Assembly: GCF_004119495.1 (NCBI RefSeq)
Contig: NZ_NRQU01000038.1
Coordinates: 1-47,281, forward strand
Direction: 5' to 3'
Length of the DNA: 47,281 nucleotides
Source: Flavobacterium sp. YO12
Lineage (GTDB): Bacteria; Bacteroidota; Bacteroidia; Flavobacteriales; Flavobacteriaceae
The notes under the pieces were generated by a model, which was given only the letters and a program-made list of their open reading frames with translations, was not told the DNA's origin and did no database searches. Every line of letters starts with the position of its first letter. The stretch's first letter is position 1. Shown here in pieces: positions 26,742-35,656 of the stretch. Both the position numbers and the translations under genes were made by a program.

Positions 26742-26772
26742 CGAATGTATAAATTATTTTTACTGCACCAAA
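26742..26772 (-). promoter_or_regulatory. Promoter of the pheA leader transcript
   Basis: Minus strand TTTG (26769-26772), a 19-base spacer, then TACATTCG (26742-26749), one mismatch from TAnnTTTG. Transcription would start near 26735, giving a leader of about 170 bases before pheA. Confidence 0.6.
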
Positions 26773-26880
26773 AAAAAGATTGCATTTTATGAAACAAAAA
26801 GGGATTTCTTAACAAATTTATGATGTTTTGTATGATAATATAAAAATATCGGCTTAAAATGAGATATATACAATGGGGTT

Positions 26881-26995
26881 TTGGAAGATTCTAAGATGCT
26901 GAGATACTCAGTTTCTGAGTTATTTTCGCCACGAATTCACAAATTAGCATAAATATTTGTGGTTGTAAAATCTAATTTCACAGATTACTTAGTGT
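26881..26995. repeat. Degenerate repeat region: CTAAGATG-type and family B remnants
   Basis: GATTCTAAGATGCTGAGATA and CTCAGTTTCTGAG form short related units; similar wording occurs at 29745-29790. From 26928 CGCCACGAATTCACAAATTAG resembles a family B arm and is followed by ATTTGTGG and CACAGATTAC. With the leader region and the next repeat this accounts for the 546-base gap between pheA and the DUF1501 gene. Confidence 0.5.
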
Positions 26996-26997
26996 TT

Positions 26998-27103
26998 TTG
27001 TCATTTCGACTGAAAGGAGAAATCACACTAGTTTGTCGACAAAGATTGGCGAATTTCTATACGGAGTTCCGAGTGTGATTTCTCCTTTCAGTCGAAATGA
27101 CAA
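26998..27103. repeat. GTCATTTCGA palindromic repeat, copy 3 (family A)
   Basis: A perfect 31-base inverted repeat (26998-27028 with 27073-27103), outer end TTGTCATTTCGACTGAAAGG. Core GTCGACAAAGATTGGC and TACGGAGTTCC as in copies 1 and 2. It ends 8 bases before the stop codon of the DUF1501 gene. Confidence 0.9.
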
Positions 27104-27111
27104 GATTGCGA

Positions 27112-28281
27112 TTACGTAAACAATCCCGAAACTGGTTTATTCGAAATCCCGATTTTAGCATAATCAAAATTCAACTTCTCTTTTAATAAAGATGCGTAGA
27201 CACTTCTAAAATCGATTTGATATTTTAAATCCCCATTATCCAAGTCGGCTAAATTTGGATTATTCCCTAAAAGCGTTCCTTTATTATTACCTCCAATTAT
27301 AAACATTGGTGCTGCGGTTCCGTGATCTGTTCCGTTTCCGTTGTCTTTTACTCGTCTTCCAAATTCTGAGAAAACCACGATAGTAACATTTTGTAATAAT
27401 TGTGCTTGTTTTAAATCTTGATAAAAACTATACAAAGCGTCATTCAAATCGGTTAATTTTTTCTCGTGAATGGCGAGTTGATTATCATGTGTGTCAAATC
27501 CGCCAAGCGAAGTGTAATATACTTTTGAATTCAGATTTCCTTTTATCAATCGCCCAATCCATTCCAGATTTTTGGATAATTCTGTTTTTGGATAACTGAT
27601 TTCTGATTTAGATTTTGCCAATGCTTTCTGAATTTCATCTGAACCTTCGGTAACGGAATTGGCGATTTTTCGAACAAAATCCAATTGCGGATTATCTGAC
27701 AAGGTTACATTTTCTTCTTTATCTGATTTTACTTTAAATCGGTTTGGATCTTTTACCGTTATCGAATTAGGCTCCATTCCTTTTAAAGCCAGATTATCGA
27801 TCGAATCCAAATTTATTCCTGCCGTTGCTTGATGTCCATTACACTGTAAATCTAAATAACGTCCTAACCAGCCTTCATTAATATATTTATCTGAGTCTGC
27901 AGCGGTTTGCCAAATTTCCTGACTGCGAAAATGAGATCGAATAGGTTCTGGATAACCAACATTCTGAATTACGGTTAAATCTCCGTTTTGCTGCATTTGA
28001 GCAAAATCTTTTAAGGATGGATGAAACGCCATTCCTTTATTTTTACCAATAACAGCATCTTTACTCAAAGCTATTTTTGTTCTCAAATCATAATACAACG
28101 GATTATCGTAAGGAACAAAGGTATTCAATCCGTCGTTCCCGCCATTTAATTGCACAAACACAATACACTGCTCGCCGATTACCAAATTATTCTGCGAACC
28201 AAAAGCGTGTAAAAAATCAGGAAGCACCAGCATTCCGCCAGTAAAAGTTCCTGTAAGCGTTAGAAAATTTCTTCTGTTCAT
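27112..28281 (-). CDS. DUF1501 family protein with twin-arginine-like signal
   Basis: Exported protein, 389 residues. The N terminus MNRRNFLTLTGTFTGGM has the twin arginines and hydrophobic core of a Tat signal (residues 1-28). The body is the DUF1501 fold, related to the alkaline-phosphatase/sulfatase superfamily: QCIVFVQLNGGNDGLNTFVP (38-57), FHPSLKDFAQMQQNGDLTVI, YPEPIRSHFRSQEIWQTA, and near the C terminus YTSLGGFDTHDNQLAIHEKK, VFSEFGRRVKDNGNGTDHGT. The clustered His, Asp and Glu residues suggest a metal site, but no substrate is known. It follows the DUF1800 gene by 12 bases; DUF1800/DUF1501 pairs are common in Bacteroidota and Planctomycetota and presumably act together. Confidence 0.93.
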   Translation of the reverse strand: MNRRNFLTLTGTFTGGMLVLPDFLHAFGSQNNLVIGEQCIVFVQLNGGNDGLNTFVPYDNPLYYDLRTKIALSKDAVIGKNKGMAFHPSLKDFAQMQQNGDLTVIQNVGYPEPIRSHFRSQEIWQTAADSDKYINEGWLGRYLDLQCNGHQATAGINLDSIDNLALKGMEPNSITVKDPNRFKVKSDKEENVTLSDNPQLDFVRKIANSVTEGSDEIQKALAKSKSEISYPKTELSKNLEWIGRLIKGNLNSKVYYTSLGGFDTHDNQLAIHEKKLTDLNDALYSFYQDLKQAQLLQNVTIVVFSEFGRRVKDNGNGTDHGTAAPMFIIGGNNKGTLLGNNPNLADLDNGDLKYQIDFRSVYASLLKEKLNFDYAKIGISNKPVSGLFT

Positions 28282-28293
28282 AGCTGCAGTTTT

Positions 28294-29691
28294 CTAAATT
28301 AATTGATATTCGGGCTGTTTTGTAATGTAATCGAAGAGTCTTATTACGGCGAAATTGGCGTACGTTTCTTTTGGGTCAAAATCATATTTCAGCAAACTCT
28401 CCATGTCCTTTTGCATGGCATCGCTTACCTTAAACAACAATCTGTTTGACAATTCAGCAATAATCGTTTTGTTATTTCCATCAGAATCAAAATCAATTTT
28501 TATGTTGAGCTTTTCAAATTCTAATTTTGGTTTTTCACCATCACCAGTCATTGTGTTTAATACTTTTCTGGTAATACTTCTTCCACTGCAAAGCAAATCT
28601 GATGTATTGTTACGTTGTAAATAAATTTGCGAAGTCAGCCAGGAATTTCCACCGTCCCATCCTTTTACATTTACCTGATTGTACAAATCCATTCCTTGCT
28701 GCTTAATAAAAAATAGAATCATAGCATCGTCCAGATCATCGATATGTAATTCATCCAAAAGCTGCAAAATATAAACCAGAGGATCTTTGATTTTTGTTCC
28801 TGAATTTTCCTTTTTGTATTCTTCAGTAAAAATTTTAGTTAATAAAGGTTGAATTTCAAACTTTACTTTTCTAAAATAATCGCCATAATACGTCACCAAA
28901 TCTTCTGACGGATTATCATAAATAAACCATTCTAGTATTTTCCGAGTGATGAGATACGGTATATTTTTCTGCTCAAAAATAATATCAACCAGATCATCTG
29001 CTTTCCAGTTTCCGGTTTTTCCAAAGTAAGTTTTATCACTATTATCTTCAGCAAAACGCCTGTAAACAGCACCATCGTCTCCGTAATTTAATCCTGCTAA
29101 AGCTCTTGCTCCATTTTTAATGTCGCTTTCGGTATAATTTCCAATTCCGATCGTGAATAATTCAAGCAATTCACGACTTAGATTTTCATTGTATTTTCCT
29201 TTTTTATTATCGACATTATCAAGGTATTTCACCATTGCATTCGACTTTATGATTTGCTTGGTCAGCTCCTTGAAATTCCCGAACGCATGTTCACGCAAAA
29301 TCATATTATGCTGGTAAATCCAGTAATTGACTTTTACTTTTTGAGAAGTGGAAACGAAATGATTGTGCCAAAAACAAACCATATTTTCCCGTAATGGAAA
29401 TTCGTCGTTGCGCATTTTACCAATCCACCATTTTTTTAGTTCAACTGCAGAGTAGATTTCTTTTTTAAGAGCTTTCTTTTTTTCTTCTGAATCAGCGGTT
29501 TTTATGGATTCCCGAAGTTCTTTGAGTTCTAGTAGTGTTTTGGGATCATCGTTTAAAAAAGCGGGAAGCTGCGTGTCGAATTTTGAACTATAGGAATGTT
29601 TTAGAAATTTTTCTAATCCTAATTTTTCTATTGCATCGGATTCTTTTCCGGAAAAACCCAACCGTAACGACCAAAGATTGCTTTTTTTCAT
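28294..29691 (-). CDS. DUF1800 family protein
   Basis: Protein of 465 residues with the DUF1800 hallmarks: RLGFSGKESDAIEKLGLEKF at the start, WWIGKMRNDEFPLRENMVCF (about 88-107) followed by WHNHFVSTSQKV, then NLSRELLELFTIGIGNYTESD (170-190), GARALAGLNYG, and C-terminal NVKGWDGGNSWLTSQIYLQR. The function is unknown; the family is always seen near DUF1501 proteins. No clear signal peptide is present, unlike the partner, so the pair may be assembled in the cytoplasm before Tat export, which is inference. First gene of the two-gene unit. The upstream 372 bases (29692-30063) hold degenerate repeats and the family C element. Confidence 0.93.
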   Translation of the reverse strand: MKKSNLWSLRLGFSGKESDAIEKLGLEKFLKHSYSSKFDTQLPAFLNDDPKTLLELKELRESIKTADSEEKKKALKKEIYSAVELKKWWIGKMRNDEFPLRENMVCFWHNHFVSTSQKVKVNYWIYQHNMILREHAFGNFKELTKQIIKSNAMVKYLDNVDNKKGKYNENLSRELLELFTIGIGNYTESDIKNGARALAGLNYGDDGAVYRRFAEDNSDKTYFGKTGNWKADDLVDIIFEQKNIPYLITRKILEWFIYDNPSEDLVTYYGDYFRKVKFEIQPLLTKIFTEEYKKENSGTKIKDPLVYILQLLDELHIDDLDDAMILFFIKQQGMDLYNQVNVKGWDGGNSWLTSQIYLQRNNTSDLLCSGRSITRKVLNTMTGDGEKPKLEFEKLNIKIDFDSDGNNKTIIAELSNRLLFKVSDAMQKDMESLLKYDFDPKETYANFAVIRLFDYITKQPEYQLI

Positions 29692-29855
29692 AACACAGGA
29701 ATTTTACATTAAGACTCAGCTTTCTCCTAAAGGTTTAATTTCGAAGAAGGTTCTGAGGTTCTTAGATGTTAAGGTGCTAAGTTTTGAAAAAGTTTTTGGT
29801 AATAATTAAAACGGGGAATTATTGGGGATATTGTCATATTATGATAAAAACAATA

Positions 29856-29928
29856 TAGCCCGTGGTTTCAACCACGGGAAACGGATTGAGGTAATGCATT
29901 GTGTTCCCGTGGTTGAAACCACGGGCTA
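29856..29928. repeat. Nested-hairpin repeat, full copy (family C)
   Basis: TAGCCCGTGGTTTCAACCAC at 29856 begins a 24-base arm, perfectly complementary to 29905-29928. Each arm is itself a palindrome (CCCGTGGTT-TC-AACCACGGG), so either two small hairpins or one long one can form. The spacer contains ATGCATTGTGTT, shared with the half copy at 4164-4210. The remaining parts of 29692-30063 show only degenerate CTGAGGTTCTTAGATG-like units. Confidence 0.85.
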
Positions 29929-30063
29929 AAATCACACAACGTATCTCTAAAAACAATAACAAAAAAAACAGCTATCATTACAATAACTGCTATCTCTTTT
30001 TAATTGATTTTACTTAAAAATCTTAATCTATTTAGATTTAGGCCTGAATTAATCCAATATCAA

Positions 30064-30906
30064 TTATGTCAATTTATCAGGGTTCTTCTCAATACTTTTA
30101 GTTTCTGAATTAACACGTCTCTCTAATTTCTTTATATCTTCTTCTGCTGGTAAATTTTCAGGAACGATTTTTCTATCAAGCAGTAATTTTCTAACTCCTT
30201 TATTATTTTTAATATGTTCAGAGGAAATACTCCTTTCATTTGACAAACCTTTATCTTTTGTATTAAAAACAGTTATTTCAGTTGCAAAATCTTTTGCTTT
30301 TATAACAATTGTAGGTAAGAAATCTGCTAAAGGTCTCGTTTCTGGAACACCAAGTTTTTTTTTCATTTGAGTTGTGTTTTTTCCTCCAAATAGAGCTTGA
30401 TCACCTTTACTTCTGATTATTCCAAAATTTTTATCATTTCCTGTTTTTTCAAAAATAAGCTCTGACAATTCCTTTTCAGATAATGTAAGTTTCTGTCTTG
30501 CATTTAACCTTTCCCAATCATCAATTCTTTTAGCAATTTCTTCAAACTTTCTTGTTTGTACAGCAAAATAATTTTGGGCAAAAGCAATTGGCTCTTTTTT
30601 AGGATCACCATTTTGAGCAATAAGATAACAAGCATATCTGGTCAACATCATATCATCAATCTCACGTTCGCTTCCAGAACCAATGACAACCATTTTGTTG
30701 ACATCAACAAAATGGTCTAACACTAAGTGATCAGTGATTTCACAAGATGTTTTTGCTTTTAAAATAACTTTGTTAAAATTTCTCCATTCTGAATAGCCAA
30801 GTAAATGCTGAATATCTCTAGCAAACCAAAATTCTATACCACTTTCAGTTTTTTGCGAATGATCTTCGAAATCATTAGTAAGACTTTTAATTAATTCATT
30901 TTTCAT
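30064..30906 (-). CDS. dinD: DNA damage-inducible protein D
   Basis: DinD-type protein, 280 residues, the usual length. The N-terminal half is a BRO-N-like domain: GIEFWFARDIQHLLGYSEWR (23-42), NFNKVILKAK, then the specific GSGSEREIDDMMLTRYACYL and LIAQNGDPKKEPIAFAQNYF. The C-terminal half shows SKGDQALFGGKNTTQMKKKL and RPLADFLPTIVIKAKDFATE, ending in a Lys/Glu-rich tail. E. coli DinD is SOS-induced and inhibits RecA-driven strand exchange; that role here is by homology. It is a solitary gene with no adjacent lexA or umuDC. I see no recognisable LexA box, but the consensus for this phylum is uncertain. Slightly sporadic distribution of the family suggests acquisition by transfer. Confidence 0.93.
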   Translation of the reverse strand: MKNELIKSLTNDFEDHSQKTESGIEFWFARDIQHLLGYSEWRNFNKVILKAKTSCEITDHLVLDHFVDVNKMVVIGSGSEREIDDMMLTRYACYLIAQNGDPKKEPIAFAQNYFAVQTRKFEEIAKRIDDWERLNARQKLTLSEKELSELIFEKTGNDKNFGIIRSKGDQALFGGKNTTQMKKKLGVPETRPLADFLPTIVIKAKDFATEITVFNTKDKGLSNERSISSEHIKNNKGVRKLLLDRKIVPENLPAEEDIKKLERRVNSETKSIEKNPDKLT

Positions 30907-30924
30907 TTAATCCCATATTTAAAG

Positions 30925-30960
30925 TAAAAAAGGAAGTCAAAATATACTTTAACTTCCTTT
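30925..30960 (-). terminator. Intrinsic terminator of nrdA
   Basis: AAAGGAAGT (30929-30937) pairs with ACTTCCTTT (30952-30960); on the minus strand a run of Ts follows. It lies about 64 bases after the nrdA stop. Confidence 0.8.
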
Positions 30961-31023
30961 ATTTTTTAGTAAATGTAAAACTTTTCCTTCAATTCTTGCT
31001 AATTATAATTTAGCAACTAAAAA

Positions 31024-33417
31024 TTAAGACCCACACATTTCACAATCTTCAGGATCTCCAGCTTGTGCTTTTAGTAACATTGCTTTATAATCCTCAACAC
31101 TGATAGATTCAGTTTCTACAGCTGCTGCAGTTGGAGTTTCTTCTTTTTTATCGTTGTTTAGGGTAAACTTAATCGCATCAACTGCCGATTTTGTTCTTAA
31201 GTAATACATTCCTGTTTTTAAACCTGACTGCCAAGCGTAGAAGTGCATTGACGTAAGTTTAGAATAGTTTGCATCTTGCATAAACAAGTTCAACGATTGA
31301 GATTGGTCAATAAAATATCCTCTTTGACGTGACATATCGATAATATCTTTCATCGACATTTCCCAAACTGTTTTATAAAGATCTTTTAAGTCTTGCGGGA
31401 TAACATCAATATTTTGAACTGATCCGTTATGACGCATAATTTCTTGTTTCAAGTCTTCGTTCCATAAACCTAGTTTTACTAAGTCTTCTAGTAAATGTTT
31501 GTTTACTACGATAAATTCTCCAGACAATACACGACGTGTGTAAATGTTTGATGTATATGGTTCGAAAGCTTCGTTGTTTCCTAGAATTTGAGAAGTTGAA
31601 GCTGTTGGCATTGGCGCAACCAATAATGAGTTACGAACTCCGTGTTCCACTACTTCTTTTCTTAATGAAGCCCAGTCCCAACGACCTGATAATTCTTCAT
31701 CTTTCATTCCCCACATATTGTGTTGAAATTCTCCTTGTGACATTGGTGAACCTTCAAAAGTTGAATATGGACCTTCTTCTTTTGCCATTTCCATAGAAGC
31801 GGTTACAGCTGCGAAGTATAATGTTTCGAAAATTTCTTGATTTAGAACTTTTGCTTCATCACTTGTAAACGGCAAACGAAGCATAATAAAAGCATCTGCT
31901 AAACCTTGCACTCCTAATCCTACTGGACGGTGACGCATGTTTGAGTTTTCAGCCTCTTTTACAGGATAGTAATTTCTGTCAATTACTTTATTTAAGTTAC
32001 GAGTTACACGTTTTGTAACATTATAAAGTGCTTCGTGATCGAATTTTCCGTTCTCGATAAACATTGGCAACGAAATAGAAGCCAAGTTACAAACTGCGAT
32101 TTCATCTTTAGAAGTGTACTCCATAATCTCTGTACACAAGTTTGAAGAACGAATTGTTCCTAAATTCTTGTGATTTGATTTACGGTTTGCTGCATCTTTG
32201 TACAACATATATGGCGTTCCAGTCTCAATTTGAGATTCTAGAATTTTCTCCCATAATTCACGAGCACGGATTGTTTTTCTTCCTTTGTTTTGAAATTCGT
32301 AATCTGTATAAAGTTTTTCGAATTCTTCTCCGTAAACATCGTATAATCCTGGACATTCGTTAGGACACATTAAAGTCCAAGTTGTATCTTCCTGAACGCG
32401 TTTCATAAACAAATCTGAAGTCCACATTGCGAAGAATAAATCTCTTGCACGCATTTCTTCTTTTCCAGTATTTTTCTTTAAATCTAGGAATTCGAAAATA
32501 TCAGCATGCCAAGTTTCGATGTAAATAGCAAAACTTCCTTTACGTTTTCCACCTCCTTGATCTACGTAACGAGCGGTGTCATTGAAAACCCTCAACATTG
32601 GAACAATTCCGTTTGAAGTTCCGTTTGTACCACGGATGTAAGATCCTGTTGCACGAACGTTATGAATAGAAAGTCCAATTCCTCCTGCTGATTGCGAGAT
32701 TTTTGCTGTTTGTTTTAATGTATCGTAAATTCCGTCAATACTATCATCTTGCATTGCCAAAAGGAAACAAGAAGACATTTGCGGTTTTGGAGTTCCTGCA
32801 TTGAACAACGTTGGTGTTGCATGCGTAAAGAACTTTTTAGACATTAAATCGTAAGTTTCAATTACCGATTTTAAATCGTCTAAGTGAATACCAACAGAAA
32901 CACGCATTAACATATGCTGTGGACGCTCTACGATTTTTCCGTTTATTTTAAGAAGATAAGAACGCTCTAAAGTTTTGAAACCAAAGTAATCGTAATTAAA
33001 ATCTCTAGTGTAAATGATATGCGAATCAAGGAAAGCAGAGTTTTCCTGAATTACTTTAAATACTTCATCCGAAAGCAATGGCGCATCTTGACCATTTCTT
33101 GGATTTACGTAATTGTACATATCTTTCATCGTTTCTGAGAACGATTTTTTTGTATTTGAATGCAGGTTTGAAATTGCCACACGAGCTGCTAATTGTGCAT
33201 AATCTGGGTGTGCAATAGTCATAGACGCAGCAGTTTCTGCTGCAAGATTATCCAATTCTGAAGTCGAAACTCCATCATACAATCCTTCGATAACTCTCAT
33301 CGCTACCTTAACGGGATCTACAAGCTCATTTAAGCCGTAGCACAATTTTTTGATTCTTTCTGTAATCTTATCAAACATTACCGGCTCTCTGTGACCATCT
33401 CTTTTTACTACATACAT
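31024..33417 (-). CDS. nrdA: Ribonucleoside-diphosphate reductase, alpha subunit (class Ia)
   Basis: Large subunit reducing ribonucleoside diphosphates to deoxy forms. It is 797 residues. The N-terminal ATP cone (about 1-90, [20 protein letters not shown]) implies dATP activity control. The catalytic barrel carries the redox cysteine in [20 protein letters not shown], the NxCxE active-site motif in [20 protein letters not shown] (which also contains the second redox Cys), and the [19 protein letters not shown] loop with radical-transfer residues nearby. The C-terminal CEMCGS is the thioredoxin-exchange pair. All essential residues are present. It follows nrdB by 265 bases of AT-rich DNA with no gene. 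A strong terminator is downstream. Partner: NrdB. Confidence 0.97.
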   Translation of the reverse strand: MYVVKRDGHREPVMFDKITERIKKLCYGLNELVDPVKVAMRVIEGLYDGVSTSELDNLAAETAASMTIAHPDYAQLAARVAISNLHSNTKKSFSETMKDMYNYVNPRNGQDAPLLSDEVFKVIQENSAFLDSHIIYTRDFNYDYFGFKTLERSYLLKINGKIVERPQHMLMRVSVGIHLDDLKSVIETYDLMSKKFFTHATPTLFNAGTPKPQMSSCFLLAMQDDSIDGIYDTLKQTAKISQSAGGIGLSIHNVRATGSYIRGTNGTSNGIVPMLRVFNDTARYVDQGGGKRKGSFAIYIETWHADIFEFLDLKKNTGKEEMRARDLFFAMWTSDLFMKRVQEDTTWTLMCPNECPGLYDVYGEEFEKLYTDYEFQNKGRKTIRARELWEKILESQIETGTPYMLYKDAANRKSNHKNLGTIRSSNLCTEIMEYTSKDEIAVCNLASISLPMFIENGKFDHEALYNVTKRVTRNLNKVIDRNYYPVKEAENSNMRHRPVGLGVQGLADAFIMLRLPFTSDEAKVLNQEIFETLYFAAVTASMEMAKEEGPYSTFEGSPMSQGEFQHNMWGMKDEELSGRWDWASLRKEVVEHGVRNSLLVAPMPTASTSQILGNNEAFEPYTSNIYTRRVLSGEFIVVNKHLLEDLVKLGLWNEDLKQEIMRHNGSVQNIDVIPQDLKDLYKTVWEMSMKDIIDMSRQRGYFIDQSQSLNLFMQDANYSKLTSMHFYAWQSGLKTGMYYLRTKSAVDAIKFTLNNDKKEETPTAAAVETESISVEDYKAMLLKAQAGDPEDCEMCGS

Positions 33418-33682
33418 AAGCTTACTATTTTAGTTATTGAAAAAATGAAAGACACTGGAAAATAAATTCCAGCGCTTAAACATTGTGTGTTTTAAAATTA
33501 TCTTTTTTTGAGAATTGTAGGATTCTCAATAGTTATCTGTTTCCAGTCTGAAAAACAAACCGAAAAGGCATTAAAAAATGTCATTGAATCTTCGATTGGG
33601 GAAAGAGATTCAATCTAAAAAAATACTTGTAAAAGTTTTATTCTTTTCAGGGTTTAAATAACACTGAAATTATTTTTGTTGT

Positions 33683-34660
33683 CTAAAAATCTGCATCAAA
33701 TGAAATTTTCTGAGCATCGCTGTCTGTGTTCATCACACCCGATTTTTGATACTCTGCAACACGTTTTTCAAAGAAATTGGTTTTTCCTTGAAGAGAGATC
33801 ATGTCCATGAAGTCAAACGGATTCGCTGATCCATAAACACGCTCGCAGCCTAATTCTACTAATAATCTGTCAGCAACAAATTCTAGATATTGCGTCATTA
33901 AAGTCGCGTTCATTCCAATTAAACTTACCGGAAGAGATTCTGTTACAAATTCTCTTTCAATATTTAAAGCATCAACAATGATTTCTTTAATTCTGTCTTT
34001 TGGAACTTTATTCACTAAGTGATGATTGTGCAGGTGAACTGCAAAATCACAATGTACGCCTTCGTCACGAGAAATCAATTCATTAGAGAAAGTTAAACCT
34101 GGCATTAAACCACGTTTTTTCAACCAATAAATAGAACAGAAAGCACCAGAGAAGAAAATACCTTCAACAGCAGCAAAAGCAATAAGTCTTTCAGCAAATG
34201 AATCAGATTCGATCCATTTTAAAGCCCATTCTGCTTTTTTACCAATTGCAGGAAAAACCTCCAAAGCATTAAACAATTCTGCTTTTTCTGCTTCGTCTTT
34301 TACGTAAGTGTCAATTAATAAAGAATACGTTTCACTATGAATATTTTCCATCATGATTTGAAAACCATAGAAAAACTTAGCCTCAGCATATTGAACTTCG
34401 TTTACAAAATTCTCAGCAAGATTCTCATTTACGATTCCGTCAGAAGCCGCAAAGAATGCCAAAATATGTTTGATGAAATATCTTTCATCATCACTTAATT
34501 TATTATTCCAATCTGTCAAGTCTTGGTGCAAATCAATTTCTTCTGCAGTCCAGAAACTAGCCTCCATTTTTTTATACCATTCCCAAATATCATGATGTTT
34601 GATAGGAAAAATAACGAAACGATTTTTATTTTCTTGTAGTATTGGTTCGACTTGTGACAT
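33683..34660 (-). CDS. nrdB: Ribonucleoside-diphosphate reductase, beta subunit (class Ia)
   Basis: Small subunit holding the di-iron centre and tyrosyl radical. It is 325 residues. Ferritin-like helices carry the ligands: Asp/Glu in [17 protein letters not shown], and the ExxHxxxY motif in [18 protein letters not shown], whose Tyr matches the radical Tyr122 of E. coli. Further ligands lie in [19 protein letters not shown] and [15 protein letters not shown]. The C-terminal tail ending SFDADF should dock onto NrdA. The intact Tyr supports class Ia rather than a radical-free or Mn-only variant. First gene of the nrd pair. The 336 bases upstream (34661-34996) contain its control region; an AATCTTTG resembling a -7 element lies at about 34711-34718, but no convincing NrdR box. 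Confidence 0.97.
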   Translation of the reverse strand: MSQVEPILQENKNRFVIFPIKHHDIWEWYKKMEASFWTAEEIDLHQDLTDWNNKLSDDERYFIKHILAFFAASDGIVNENLAENFVNEVQYAEAKFFYGFQIMMENIHSETYSLLIDTYVKDEAEKAELFNALEVFPAIGKKAEWALKWIESDSFAERLIAFAAVEGIFFSGAFCSIYWLKKRGLMPGLTFSNELISRDEGVHCDFAVHLHNHHLVNKVPKDRIKEIIVDALNIEREFVTESLPVSLIGMNATLMTQYLEFVADRLLVELGCERVYGSANPFDFMDMISLQGKTNFFEKRVAEYQKSGVMNTDSDAQKISFDADF

Positions 34661-34996
34661 GACAATTTTTTTAATAATTTTTACTGAATTTTTTCTAATT
34701 CAATACACTACAAAGATTGTTAATTGCTGCCAAAAATAAAAGCCAAACTTATTCACAATCGGGCGTAGTTTTTAACAACGATGAAAAATTGAAATGTTTT
34801 TCATACAACAATCAATTCTCTGTAAATGAATGATTTAAATACTGAATATACATCTTGAAGCCCTGTAAAATATAGACTTTTTGAAATAAAAAGCAAGGAA
34901 TTCTAAAATGTTTTTAAAGTTTTTTTTGAGGCTCGGCTTTCCTTTTTCTGAGTAAAAGCGAATCACTTTTCAACAACGATAAGCCTTCCCGAATTT
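34661..34996. other. Intergenic stretch upstream of nrdB
   Basis: AT-rich; presumably holds the nrdB promoter. Only a near-match -7 element (AATCTTTG on minus, about 34711-34718) is visible. I see no gene, strong hairpin or repeat of the families found elsewhere here. Confidence 0.4.
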
Positions 34997-35566
34997 TTAC
35001 GAATTTTTAAGTTCTTCGGCTACTTTTTCAAGCTCTAAATACCAGTCTTCTCCAAAGCGGCGAATCAAAGCTTCTTTGACAAATTTATACACAGGAACTT
35101 CTAATTCTTTACCCAAAGAACAAGCATCATCACAAATATCCCACTTATCATAATTAACAGCAGCAAACTCTGTGAAGTCTTTTACACGAATTGGATACAA
35201 ATGACAAGAAACTGGTTTTTTCCAATCTACGATTCCTTGATTATAAGCTTGCTCAATTCCGCAAAGCGCTGTTTTACCGTCAAAAATAACATAAGCACAA
35301 TCCTTATTATCAATCAAAGTCGTTTCTAGATCTCCGTCAGTTCCTTTTACCCAAGTTCCTTGCGCTTCGATGGCGTCAATTCCCTCTTTTCTTAAAAAAG
35401 GTTTTACTTTAGGATAAATCTCTTCTAAAATCTTAGTTTCAGCTTCACTTAAAGGCGCACCTGCATCTCCGTCGACGCAGCAAGCCCCTTTGCATGCTGA
35501 TAAATTACAAACAAATTCTTTTTCGAGTATATCCTCTGATACGATGGTTTTTCCTAGTTGAAACAT
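34997..35566 (-). CDS. DUF3109 family cysteine-cluster protein
   Basis: Cytoplasmic protein of 189 residues, matching the DUF3109 type (related to the YkgJ cysteine-cluster proteins). Cysteines are arranged in clusters: C20, C25, C29 and C30 in [19 protein letters not shown], two more in [17 protein letters not shown], one in [11 protein letters not shown], and two in [11 protein letters not shown]. The pattern suggests binding of zinc or an iron-sulphur cluster. The family is widely conserved in Bacteroidota, but its role is unknown. It appears monocistronic. Start at 35566 fits the conserved [20 protein letters not shown] opening. Confidence 0.9.
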   Translation of the reverse strand: MFQLGKTIVSEDILEKEFVCNLSACKGACCVDGDAGAPLSEAETKILEEIYPKVKPFLRKEGIDAIEAQGTWVKGTDGDLETTLIDNKDCAYVIFDGKTALCGIEQAYNQGIVDWKKPVSCHLYPIRVKDFTEFAAVNYDKWDICDDACSLGKELEVPVYKFVKEALIRRFGEDWYLELEKVAEELKNS

Positions 35567-35656
35567 TTTGCAAAGGTAACTAAAGATTCAGGAAATAAAA
35601 ATCACTCCCACACTTATGTTCTTAAACCAAACTAATTTAGAATGTTACTATTTTAT

